Assembly: GCF_947255005.1 (NCBI RefSeq)
Contig: NZ_CAMYFI010000048.1
Coordinates: 1-16,823, forward strand
Reading direction: 5' to 3'
From: an uncultured Tessaracoccus sp.
GTDB lineage: Bacteria; Actinomycetota; Actinomycetes; Propionibacteriales; Propionibacteriaceae
DNA: 16,823 nt
Below the pieces are notes generated by a model, which saw only the letters and a list, made by a program, of their open reading frames with translations, was not told the DNA's origin and ran no database searches. Below are positions 7,590 through 15,027 of the stretch, piece after piece. The number at the start of each line of letters is the position of its first letter. The first letter of the stretch is position 1. The position numbers and the translations under genes were made by a program.

Positions 7590-7603
7590 TGTGCGCTCAG
7601 TCG
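7531..7603. repeat. Palindromic repeat, copy 2, overlapping a CDS end
   Basis: CGACTGAGCGCACTCCAG at 7531-7548 is identical to the core of copy 1 at 4463-4480. The inverted partner at 7586-7603 matches at 16 of 18 positions. The interior differs completely from copy 1 (AAGGGAATATCGGGG and following), so only the arms are conserved. The stop codon of the upstream membrane-protein gene (7587-7589) lies in the right arm. Confidence 0.75.
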
Positions 7604-7705
7604 CGCAACCTCAGGTAGATCGCCGGGTGCGAAGCGGGCTGGCTACACTCAGGCAGCGTGAGCTCACCGCTCGCATTCGATGAACCTCGCACCTGGGAGT
7701 AGCTG

Positions 7706-8500
7706 ATGTCTTATGAACTTGCGTTGCTCGATGTTGATGGCACCCTCCGCACAGGCAAGCGCTGGAACCCCGGCGCGCTCGAACTCATTGCCGACCTGCA
7801 CGACGCCGGCCTCCACGTCGCGCTGTGCTCAGGGCGCCCCACGGGTTCGATGATCGAACTCGTGCATGGTCATCCCGAGATCGAGTACCTCGCGAGTTGC
7901 TCGGGTGGGGTGGTGCTTCGTCGGGATGGGGAGACGTGGGACGTGATCGATCGCAGCCTGTTGCCCGCTGACGCCGTGCACCGCGCGCTCGACGTGGCCG
8001 ATGAGCTTGGCATCGAGCCGTGGTGTTTCACGACGAACGAGTGGCTGATCGACAGCGACACCGAGGGCACCAGTCTGGAGACGCGCGCCGTCGGCGATGC
8101 TCCCCGCGTCACCGACCTGCGCGCGGAGGCAGACACCGTCGCCAAGGTGTTGTTCCTGCTGCCGGATTCGACCGCGGCTGGCCCCATTCGGGAACGCCTC
8201 GACGTGCCGGGAACCGCGCTCGTGCAGTCGGGGGAGCGGCACCTCGACTTGGTGACGGAGGACGCGCACCACGACAAGGGCGGCGACCGCATCCGCCGCG
8301 CCCTCGGTGTCGAATGGGAGCGCGTCGTCGCGATGGGTGATGGCGAGAACGACAAGGGCATGCTCTCCCTCGCGGGCGCCGCGGTGTGCGTCGCGCCACT
8401 CACCGACGACGCCGTCACCCCGTCGCAGTCAGCGCAGCGCTACAACGTCGACGACACCGCCGCCGGGCGCGACGCCATCCGCCGCGTGCTCGGCCTGTGA
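7706..8500 (+). CDS. HAD-superfamily phosphatase, Cof-type
   Basis: A 264-aa cytosolic phosphatase of the HAD superfamily, Cof/YidA branch by layout. Motif I DVDGT has nucleophile Asp9 and acid/base Asp11; motif II is CSGRPTG near residue 41; the conserved Lys is in HDKGGDRI (about 191); motif IV is GDGENDKGML near 212-221, with its two acidic residues binding magnesium. The segment between motifs II and III is the expected C2 cap (about residues 80-185), which sets substrate choice; the substrate is probably a sugar phosphate or a similar small phosphate but is not determinable. GGGAG lies 6 nt before the ATG. TACACT at 7643-7648 is a possible -10. The gene follows repeat copy 2 by about 100 nt and ends at a terminator hairpin facing citrate synthase. 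Confidence 0.88.
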   Translation: MSYELALLDVDGTLRTGKRWNPGALELIADLHDAGLHVALCSGRPTGSMIELVHGHPEIEYLASCSGGVVLRRDGETWDVIDRSLLPADAVHRALDVADELGIEPWCFTTNEWLIDSDTEGTSLETRAVGDAPRVTDLRAEADTVAKVLFLLPDSTAAGPIRERLDVPGTALVQSGERHLDLVTEDAHHDKGGDRIRRALGVEWERVVAMGDGENDKGMLSLAGAAVCVAPLTDDAVTPSQSAQRYNVDDTAAGRDAIRRVLGL

Positions 8501-8547
8501 CACCTGGTGGGTCGCTCGCAGCGAACATACTGTTGCTTCACGCAGCG

Positions 8548-8582
8548 CGAAGCCCCGGGCTCAAGCGAGACCCGGGGCTTCG
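8548..8582. terminator. Bidirectional terminator hairpin between HAD phosphatase and citrate synthase
   Basis: CGAAGCCCCGGG (8548-8559) pairs perfectly with CCCGGGGCTTCG (8571-8582) around an 11-nt loop. It sits between convergent stops at 8500 and 8600. No T-run follows on either strand, as is common for terminators in high-G+C Gram-positives. Confidence 0.8.
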
Positions 8583-8599
8583 TAGCGTTCTAGTGAAGC

Positions 8600-9883
<1,284 letters not shown>

Positions 9884-9915
9884 CTGTCATTCCCTTCTTG
9901 GAGTTCAGCAGCATC

Positions 9916-9927
9916 GATGGCGCCATC
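9916..9927. promoter_or_regulatory. 12-bp perfect palindrome in the citrate synthase leader
   Basis: GATGGCGCCATC is self-complementary and lies 33 nt upstream of the gltA start, downstream of the possible -10 at 9947-9952. That position suits a repressor operator, but a single short palindrome in G+C-rich DNA can arise by chance. Confidence 0.25.
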
Positions 9928-10055
9928 TGGGGCTTCATTCGCACCGATACTAGCGCCACCGGGGGCTTCCAGGAAGGTGTTGGTTGAACGCTCTCCCACC
10001 ATCACGCGCGGGTTTCCCCGACTTCACCCATTGTTCATCTGGAGGGGTTAGCGTA

Positions 10056-11423
10056 GTGCGGGTGCCGGAAGCTATGACGAATACCGAGATGGTTCCAGGG
10101 GAGGCCCTGCGCTCCACGAAAGCCAGTACAGCCAAGGTGGTGTCGTGGGCGTTGTGGGATTGGGCGACGCAGCCGTTCGCGACGGTGATCACCACCTTCG
10201 TATTTGGTGTCTACATCACGAGCTCCGCGTTCGGTGCCGACACGGACAAACTCTCCATCGACTACGGGTGGGCGATGGCCGCCGTCGGTGTGATCATCGC
10301 GCTGCTCGCGCCGGTGCTGGGCCAGGGTTCCGACCGCTCCGGGCACCGCATGCGCAACCTCCTCATCACGACGGTGCTCCTCGCGGTGATCTCTGCGTCG
10401 CTGTGGTTCGTCGCTCCGTCGCCGCAGTACTTCTGGCTCGGCGTGGTGCTGCTGGGGGCGGGCAACGTCGTCGCGGAGATCGCGAACGTCAACTACTACT
10501 CGGCGATTGACCAGGTTTCGACGCCCGAGAACGTGGGGCGCGTATCCGGGCTTGGCTGGGGCATGGGGTACCTGGGTGGCATCACCATTTTGGTGCTCAT
10601 TGTCGCCACGTTGCCGGTGACGAAACCCGACGGGATCCGCACCGCCATGCTTTTGTGCGGCGCCTGGACGGCGGTGTTTTCGATCCCCATTTTTGTGATG
10701 TTGAAAGACCGCAAACCGGCCACGCCGCACGAGCGCGTCGGTGTGGTGGGCGCGTATGCGGAGTTGGGCCGCTCGATCAAGCGGCTATGGCACAGTTCAC
10801 GCGCGACGCTGTACTTCCTCGTCGCGTCCGCGGTGTTCCGCGATGGCTTGGCGGGTGTGTTCACGTTCGGCGCCATTCTCGCCAGCGGCACGTTCCAGTT
10901 CGAGTTCACCGAGGTGCTGATTTTCGGCGTGGCCGCCAACCTCGTCGCGGGGCTCTCGACGCTGCTGTTCGGCATGCTCGACGACAAGCTCGGGCCGAAG
11001 GCCGTCATCACGTTCTCGCTCGTGTCGATGGTGGTGCTGGGGTTGCTGGTGTTCTTCCTGCACGCGCAGGGGAAGATCGTGTTCTGGGTGTGTGGGTTGT
11101 TGCTGACACTGTTCGTCGGGCCGGCGCAGTCGGCGTCGCGCTCCTACCTCGCCAGGCTCGCGCCCGAGGGGCAGACGGGCGAGATTTTCGGCTTGTACGC
11201 GACGACGGGTCGCGCGGTGAGCTTCCTGTCGTCGACGGCGTGGGCGGTGTCCATTTCGCTCGCCGCCATGCTGAGCGGGGGAGATGAGAAGTCGGTGCAG
11301 TACGCCGGCATTTTGGGCATCGTCGTCGTGCTGGGCTTGGGGCTCGTCGTGCTCATTCCGATCAAGGATCCGAAGCACGCCCGCGAGCGCGCGCTGCACG
11401 TGGGAGCGTCGCCCACGGCGTGA
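10056..11423 (+). CDS. UMF1-family MFS permease (Atg22-like)
   Basis: A 455-aa transporter of the major facilitator superfamily, UMF1 branch. The N-terminal WALWDWATQPFATVITTFVF is the family signature preceding TM1, followed by VYITSSAF; further hallmarks are LAPVLGQGSDRSGHR (the loop 2-3 motif region) and GPAQSASRSYLARLAPEGQTGEIFGLYATTGR in the C-terminal half, matching the Atg22-like pattern. About 11-12 hydrophobic segments are present. Substrates of bacterial members are unknown; fungal Atg22 exports amino acids from the vacuole. I chose GTG at 10056 because GGAGGGG lies 8 nt upstream; ATG at 10074 lacks good spacing and the frame open from 9984 has no site. No partner gene is adjacent; it is divergent from gltA. 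Confidence 0.9.
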   Translation: MRVPEAMTNTEMVPGEALRSTKASTAKVVSWALWDWATQPFATVITTFVFGVYITSSAFGADTDKLSIDYGWAMAAVGVIIALLAPVLGQGSDRSGHRMRNLLITTVLLAVISASLWFVAPSPQYFWLGVVLLGAGNVVAEIANVNYYSAIDQVSTPENVGRVSGLGWGMGYLGGITILVLIVATLPVTKPDGIRTAMLLCGAWTAVFSIPIFVMLKDRKPATPHERVGVVGAYAELGRSIKRLWHSSRATLYFLVASAVFRDGLAGVFTFGAILASGTFQFEFTEVLIFGVAANLVAGLSTLLFGMLDDKLGPKAVITFSLVSMVVLGLLVFFLHAQGKIVFWVCGLLLTLFVGPAQSASRSYLARLAPEGQTGEIFGLYATTGRAVSFLSSTAWAVSISLAAMLSGGDEKSVQYAGILGIVVVLGLGLVVLIPIKDPKHARERALHVGASPTA

Positions 11424-11583
11424 CTGATCGAGGGTGGGTGCCGTCGCCGGCCAACAGATGCACCACGTCGCTCCGAGGGCATCTTTCGAGTGACCTCTCC
11501 TGCTGAGCACGCGCCGGGTGTGTCGAAGGTGAAGAGTTGCGGCACTGGAGATCGACTGCAGCAACGCGAAACTCGCCCTTAAG
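11424..11583. other. Gene-free stretch after the UMF1 permease
   Basis: No frame here reads as a convincing protein on either strand, and no RNA gene is evident. It marks the change from intact single genes to the decayed block and runs up to the first twin hairpin. Confidence 0.5.
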
Positions 11584-11621
11584 AATGCTGGAACCCACCG
11601 GTTTAGGTGGGTTCCAGCATT
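11584..11621. repeat. Twin hairpin, copy A (AATGCTGGAACCCACC)
   Basis: AATGCTGGAACCCACC (11584-11599) pairs perfectly over 16 bp with 11606-11621, with a 6-nt loop GGTTTA. The same arms occur at 12982-13021. A T-poor TGCTTATAT follows on the plus strand, so termination is possible but weak. It lies 160 nt after the UMF1 stop and could end that transcript. Confidence 0.75.
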
Positions 11622-11815
11622 GCTTATATCTACCGAATGTAGCCACCGCTGGGATGCCGCAACCAACAATCAGCGCCTGTCGGTTGCAGGGCTGCATCGA
11701 CGGGTTTCACACCCTCTGTGGGGCGCGATCAGAAGACGTCTTATTTGTCCGCAGGTGACAGGTGCGAGGCAGTTCCGCAAAAGGTCGGGGTCGCTTCTGC
11801 TCAATCTCCAATTAC

Positions 11816-11845
11816 GGGTGCTCCTAGCTCGCACGGGGAGCACCC
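11816..11845 (-). terminator. Possible terminator hairpin after the small minus-strand ORFs
   Basis: GGGTGCTCC (11816-11824) pairs with GGAGCACCC (11837-11845) across 12 nt. On the minus strand it follows, by 6 nt, the stop of a 21-codon hydrophobic frame, and it lies 77 nt past the stop of the 65-aa ORF. There is no T-run. Between 11622 and 11815 I see no supported gene. Confidence 0.3.
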
Positions 11846-11851
11846 GGCGTC

Positions 11852-11917
11852 TCATAACCCGAGGCCGGTGGCTACACAGGCAGCAGCGCCCAGGAGTGTT
11901 GTGCGCCACACCAACAC
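11852..11917 (-). CDS. Tiny hydrophobic ORF (21 aa), doubtful
   Basis: GTG at 11917 opens LVWRTTLLGAAACVATGLGL, which would be a single short membrane segment, ending 6 nt before a hairpin. GAGGAG lies 11 nt upstream, overlapping the end of the 65-aa ORF, so translational coupling is conceivable. It is short enough to be chance, and other frames here are also open. Confidence 0.15.
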   Translation of the reverse strand: MLVWRTTLLGAAACVATGLGL

Positions 11918-11922
11918 GGGTG

Positions 11923-12120
11923 TTACTGCTCCTCGCCATCGGATGCGTCGCGACGCTGCTCCCCCAGCCGCAGCGGTGACAGCCCGACCCGTCCCTGACT
12001 AATGTCTGGGTGCATGAAGATCTCTTCTCGTCCGCTGGGGAGATAACGCTTGCGATATGGCCAGCGCTGATTCTTCGGCTTCTTTGACGCGGCCGGCTGC
12101 TGATCGTTGTTCTTTGTCAT
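11923..12120 (-). CDS. Small hypothetical protein, 65 aa
   Basis: The ATG at 12120 has a strong AGGAG 6 nt upstream, which is the main reason to accept it. The product is hydrophilic and basic in its first half (MTKNNDQQPAASKKPKNQRW, then PYRKRYLPSGREEIF) and has no membrane segment, cysteine pair or recognised motif. It starts 9 nt after the stop of a broken minus-strand frame that ends in VIRLREQ, an operon-like spacing that suggests it was the downstream partner of the now decayed gene. Function unknown; it may be a leftover without a role. Confidence 0.5.
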   Translation of the reverse strand: MTKNNDQQPAASKKPKNQRWPYRKRYLPSGREEIFMHPDISQGRVGLSPLRLGEQRRDASDGEEQ

Positions 12121-12129
12121 GGTGTTCTC

Positions 12130-12302
12130 CTATTGTTCTCGGAGACGGATCACCCGACGTGTGCCGAGCGTGCCGTCTGCATCTTTCCATTTCGCTTCGT
12201 ATACTTCTTCGACTTCGAACCGCATCCCGCTCGGCAACAGCTGGGCGGTGCTGCTGCCATCAGCTGAATGGCCTCATACAGCCAGGAGCCTTCGTTATGC
12301 AG
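12130..12302 (-). pseudogene. Broken C-terminal coding remnant, ADP-ribosyltransferase-tail-like (tentative)
   Basis: From 12273 to the TAG at 12130-12132 one frame reads STAQLLPSGMRFEVEEVYEA, then KWKDADGTLGTRRVIRLREQ; this looks like a real protein end. There is no good start, and TGA closes the frame at 12274-12276. Just upstream, in the frame of the preceding 143-aa ORF but after its TAA, 12302-12262 reads LHNEGSWLYEAIQLM. A single-base change joining the two would give one continuous tail, so I infer a gene broken by a frameshift and perhaps a nonsense change. The LPSGMRFEVEEV pattern recalls the closing strands of bacterial ADP-ribosyltransferase domains, but this is weak. Confidence 0.4.
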
Positions 12303-12734
12303 TTAGTACTGCATGGTGGCCGGGGGCTTGCCCTGCCAATCGACGGGGAGCCGGCCTCCGCGTATGACGTAGGCGCCCATGACGAGATGCGCGAGCTCTA
12401 GCGGAAGGTTGCCGTCGCCGTCGTGGTACTGGTGCAGTAAATTGCCCATCTCGTTGGGGATGCTGCACTCAGTCACATATCGCGAGCCCGTGCGTAGCGC
12501 TTGCGTGAACACGCCCAGCTGAGAGGGCTTGCTGACAATGATGAACGCCTTGTCTGCCAGCGATGCGAGGAGGTCTCGGAGCTGCCCGACGGACTGCAGC
12601 ACCCCGTCGCGCTTTGCTGAGGATTTCTGGCTAGCAATCACGTACCGCCAAGGATCTGATGGCTTCGGATCCGGTACAGCCAAAATCTGAGTGAGCTCAT
12701 CAATTATGAGCTGGTTCAACATCATTGTGGACAT
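12303..12734 (-). CDS. Hypothetical protein, 143 aa, possibly truncated
   Basis: I do not recognise the family. ATG at 12734 has AGGAG 7 nt upstream and is preferred to GTG at 12740, which is too close to that site. The protein is soluble, with alternating helix and strand patterns: LNQLIIDELTQILAVPDP, then WRYVIASQKSSAKRDGVLQ, KAFIIVSKPSQLGVFTQAL and LPLELAHLVMGAYVIRGGRL. It starts 35 nt inside the end of the upstream winged-helix fragment, an overlap typical of translational coupling. After its TAA the same frame continues with coding-like sequence, so the stop may be a secondary nonsense mutation and the ancestral protein may have been longer. Given the Fic-like and possible ADP-ribosyltransferase remnants around it, a toxin or immunity role is conceivable but unsupported. 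Confidence 0.5.
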   Translation of the reverse strand: MSTMMLNQLIIDELTQILAVPDPKPSDPWRYVIASQKSSAKRDGVLQSVGQLRDLLASLADKAFIIVSKPSQLGVFTQALRTGSRYVTECSIPNEMGNLLHQYHDGDGNLPLELAHLVMGAYVIRGGRLPVDWQGKPPATMQY

Positions 12735-12948
12735 GCGCACTCTCCTTTTCTCGACGTGCCTCTAGCTTCGCAAGCACCTCTGACATTTTTGGTGTGCTGA
12801 CCAGTCGACGTTCGGCCAGGGTGACCAGGTCGAGCACCTCGTCGCATTGGTAGAGCACGATTCGTTGCCGGCGGGAGCGCCGCAAGATGCCTGTGCTGCA
12901 CAGCTCTTCCAGGGCGGAGGGCCGGGCTCCGTCGCTGTTCTTGACGCT
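12700..12948 (-). pseudogene. Winged-helix C-terminal fragment, Fic-protein-tail-like
   Basis: The minus strand is open for 82 codons after a TAG at 12949-12951. It reads DGARPSALEELCSTGILRRS, then RRQRIVLYQCDEVLDLVTLA and RRLVSTPKMSEVLAKLEARR. The ALEELCSTGILRR...RIVLYQCDEVLDLV pattern is that of a winged helix with a beta wing, as found at the C-terminus of many Fic-family AMP-transferases (typically LEEAGIL...NRVYVADEVLDIL). No Fic motif HPFxxGN is present, and upstream lies the twin hairpin copy B, so only the tail survives. A possible TTG start at 12885 has no convincing ribosome site. Other winged-helix regulators remain possible. Confidence 0.45.
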
Positions 12949-12981
12949 CTACACCGCCGTGATGTGGATTGGATGAATAAG

Positions 12982-13021
12982 GAATGCTGGAACCCACCCG
13001 AAACCGTGGGTTCCAGCATTC
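12982..13021. repeat. Twin hairpin, copy B, with T-run on the plus strand
   Basis: GAATGCTGGAACCCAC (12982-12997) pairs perfectly over 16 bp with 13006-13021 around an 8-nt loop. On the plus strand TTTTT follows at once (13022-13026), so it has the form of an intrinsic terminator for rightward transcription, although no plus-strand gene ends just before it. Fifteen arm bases are shared with copy A at 11584-11621; the loops differ. Confidence 0.8.
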
Positions 13022-13052
13022 TTTTTGTTCCCGTTTGCGCGGGGCCCTCCGG

Positions 13053-13324
13053 CGTTTGGCGAGTGTCGTCGACGAGGGCGAGCGACGGCACCACGTCTAC
13101 CTGCCCGACGGTGGGATCGGCTGGTATGAGTTTTATCGCCCGGGCGAGTTCATCGAGCCTGGGCGGCGGGTGGAACTCGACGCCCCGCTCGACCGCCTGC
13201 CCGTGCTGGTGCGCGCGGGTGGGAGCACGGAAAGGGTGAAGTCCAGCCCGTCTTGCCCGACTGGGAGCACCGTGAGTTGATCTTCGAGCGGGTGCGGGCT
13301 GATAGTACTAGTCGTCTTCTTTAG
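13053..13324 (+). pseudogene. Glycoside hydrolase family 31 C-terminal fragment, frameshifted
   Basis: The plus strand reads VVDEGERRHHVYLPDGGIGW, then YEFYRPGEFIEPGRRVELDA and PLDRLPVLVRAGG (13065-13223). This matches the end of the catalytic domain and the proximal beta domain of GH31 alpha-glucosidases/alpha-xylosidases (VVDEG...VYLPxGxWYDFWTG...APLDRIPVFVRAG). Coding-like sequence then resumes in another frame from about 13223 (EHGKGEVQPVLPDWEHRELI), ending at TAG 13322-13324. There is no start, and the catalytic Asp motifs are absent, so it is a remnant with at least one frameshift or internal deletion. The fragment begins right after hairpin copy B and overlaps the convergent lipoprotein end by 17 nt. 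Confidence 0.6.
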
Positions 13325-13952
13325 ACACAGACCCAGATTTCGGGTCGACGTTGAGCTCCACCTCGTCGTTGGATCCATCAGGACGGATCTCTACCTGCCA
13401 ATGCCCGTCGTCTTCCCAGTCCACGTTTTCGATGATGCCTGCGGTGTGTGCAACGGCGGCGTCGATGGCAGCAGCGATGGTGACAGCAGCCTTCGCAGCG
13501 GCCCGATCCTCATCGTCGGCATCTTCAATTTCGTCGATTTTTGCAGAGGAATCGGCGGTGCTTACATGCACTTCGTAGCGCTTATTCGCGGCGAGAACGT
13601 CAACCTCCCACCGGTCGTTGCTCTCTTCCAAATCCTGTGCGACGACCACCCCATCGTCGTGGCCTTCTGCCGCTACTTGCTTCACCGCGATGCTGCGGGC
13701 CAGGGCGGCATCCTCGGGGGAACCGGGCTCAGGCTGGGGCTGCGCAGGAGATTTCTCCTCTGCGGGTTCGCTGGAGGATGGCGAAGCTGACGGCGTCTCT
13801 CCTTGTTCGGGGCTCTCGGCGGTGGAGGCTGAAGCCGTCGTCTGTGGGGTAGCGCGTTCACCGGTGGTGGACTGTTCTGTATCGCCTCCACACGCGGCGA
13901 GCGTCGAGACGGCGAGGACCGTGATAGCTGTGATGGCAATCTTATTGTTCAT
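13308..13952 (-). CDS. Secreted lipoprotein with tandem PepSY-like domains
   Basis: A 214-aa lipoprotein. The signal peptide MNNKIAITAITVLAVSTLAAC carries a lipobox LAAC with Cys21, so it should be anchored to the outer face of the membrane. Residues 22-85 are a low-complexity Ser/Thr/Pro/Glu linker (STTGERATPQTTASASTAES and on). Two repeats follow with the PepSY pattern: DAALARSIAVKQVA...DRWEVDVLAANKRYEVHV (about 86-150) and AIDAAVAHTAG...GHWQVEIRPDGSNDEVELNVDPKSG (about 165-210). PepSY domains are thought to inhibit or chaperone secreted peptidases or bind other partners outside the cell; none is adjacent. The frame is open back to 14273, but the signal peptide fixes the start at 13952. There is no Shine-Dalgarno, and a promoter sits directly upstream, so the mRNA is probably leaderless. 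Confidence 0.85.
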   Translation of the reverse strand: MNNKIAITAITVLAVSTLAACGGDTEQSTTGERATPQTTASASTAESPEQGETPSASPSSSEPAEEKSPAQPQPEPGSPEDAALARSIAVKQVAAEGHDDGVVVAQDLEESNDRWEVDVLAANKRYEVHVSTADSSAKIDEIEDADDEDRAAAKAAVTIAAAIDAAVAHTAGIIENVDWEDDGHWQVEIRPDGSNDEVELNVDPKSGSVSKEDD

Positions 13953-13958
13953 ATCTCG

Positions 13959-13987
13959 ACGGTATGTACATGATCTTGCGTCTTCAA
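13959..13987 (-). promoter_or_regulatory. Candidate promoter for a leaderless lipoprotein transcript
   Basis: On the minus strand TTGAAG (13987-13982), a 17-nt spacer and TACCGT (13964-13959) form a good -35/-10 pair. The -10 ends 6 nt before the ATG at 13952, so transcription would begin at or next to the start codon, a known actinobacterial pattern. Confidence 0.5.
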
Positions 13988-14367
13988 CGTGACGTCTACA
14001 TGCGTTGCTCTGGGTGCCCGAATCTGCTCGGTGTGGGCTGATCTTTTGGGTGGCGGGTTCTAGGGGTAGTGGCAACACCTGTTTGTTGGAAGGGGTTGTT
14101 TGTGGGTTTGGGTTTTGGTGGTGGCCGGTTGAGGTTTGAGATGGGTTCTCAGCCCCCGACTTGCTGCCGAACCGCCCGACGCTGAGGATCGTTTTTCGCG
14201 ATGGCGATGGGAAATGGTGGCGGAGAGAAACCGGTGGGCCAGTGGAGCGCGCTCGATCTTGGCGAGTCGTCAAGGAGCCTGCCTCAGCCGAGACATTATC
14301 GTCGATATCCCCATGCCCTGCGGGTTTCCGCGTGGACTAGCGCAGGCCCCTTCTCCTCTCTGCAACG
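13988..14367. other. Gene-free stretch with a G/T-rich tract, possible insertion-sequence end
   Basis: I see no convincing gene. From about 14031 to 14140 the plus strand is strongly G+T-rich (GGGTTTGGGTTTTGGTGGTGG near 14104-14124) and includes GGGGTAGTGGCAACACCTG near 14070. This strand asymmetry is unlike the flanking genes and recalls the non-coding ends of insertion sequences; the identity is a guess. The remainder to 14367 shows no motif I can name. Confidence 0.25.
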
Positions 14368-15009
14368 TCACCTTGGGGGCATCTTGCTTTCGATCCGCCT
14401 CAGCGAGTCGGCAACCTTCTTAAGGGGAGCTTCAACTCTCGCCAATCCTCTCGGCGTTGCTGATTGGTGCTTGAGATCCTCCATGTTGATGACGTACTCA
14501 AGAGGTGGAAGCGGATCGCCTTCGGCATTAAGCCCCTTGATCGTGACTTTGTACGCAGGAACTGGTGCCACGCCGTTATCAGGAAAATGCTTCCAAACGA
14601 TTCCCAAACTCCATCGGAAGACTCGGCCGGGCGGTAGAGAGCCGAGCCCATCGTGACAGCGGGACTCGACCTCAGCGGCGTCGTCCCTGGCATCGTCTGG
14701 TGCCGTGGAGACCAACGTCGGATCAAAGGTTACGGATACATCTCGAGCGATTGTTGACCCGCTGTTTCCGACAACGACCTCCAGAGTCCCTCCGTCTTCG
14801 CTCGCACGAATGTCTGCCCAGACTTGGGGCTGCTGAGCGGCGCGGTTGCTGGCTAGCGTTGCCTCATATTGTTCAGCCGCGATGTCGGCAGAACGTTGGG
14901 CCGCTCTCGCGGATCGGTTGGACGTTGCCATGCCATGGACTCCGAACACCACCGCTGCGATCCAACCAAGGGCTGTGAAGATCAGCATGGCAACGTCTGA
15001 CAATCCCAT
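14368..15009 (-). CDS. Membrane-anchored hypothetical protein in the higBA unit
   Basis: A 213-aa protein not recognised as a named family. One N-terminal membrane segment (MLIFTALGWIAAVVFGVHGM, about residues 8-27) is followed by an Ala/Arg/Glu-rich helix likely to be a coiled coil (SARAAQRSADIAAEQYEATL), then a beta-rich domain starting at PQVWADIRASEDGGTLEVVV and GNSGSTIARDVSVTF, resembling an Ig-like fold, and a C-terminal helix (APLKKVADSLRRIESK). The topology suggests an inner-membrane anchor with the rest in the cytoplasm. It begins 18 nt after the antitoxin stop (9 nt if GTG at 15018 is used), so it is very likely co-transcribed with higB-higA. A role as an effector or membrane-tethering partner of the toxin-antitoxin pair is inference only. 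Confidence 0.7.
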   Translation of the reverse strand: MGLSDVAMLIFTALGWIAAVVFGVHGMATSNRSARAAQRSADIAAEQYEATLASNRAAQQPQVWADIRASEDGGTLEVVVGNSGSTIARDVSVTFDPTLVSTAPDDARDDAAEVESRCHDGLGSLPPGRVFRWSLGIVWKHFPDNGVAPVPAYKVTIKGLNAEGDPLPPLEYVINMEDLKHQSATPRGLARVEAPLKKVADSLRRIESKMPPR

Positions 15010-15027
15010 GGTGATCACAAATCCGTC

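Noticed and set aside
4458..7603. Repeats considered as a CRISPR array
   Set aside because: There are only two copies, 3 kb apart, each an inverted repeat, with no regular spacing or cas genes.
11362..11697. 111-codon minus-strand frame through hairpin copy A
   Set aside because: It reads through a perfect hairpin and into the end of the UMF1 gene, with no ribosome site or family pattern.
11670..11939. 89-codon minus-strand Arg/Cys-rich frame
   Set aside because: Composition is atypical, and it overlaps the better-supported 65-aa ORF and a hairpin.
13953..14273. 107-residue upstream extension of the lipoprotein
   Set aside because: A signal peptide with lipobox begins at 13952, and the extension reads as low-quality coding through the gene-free G/T-rich stretch.
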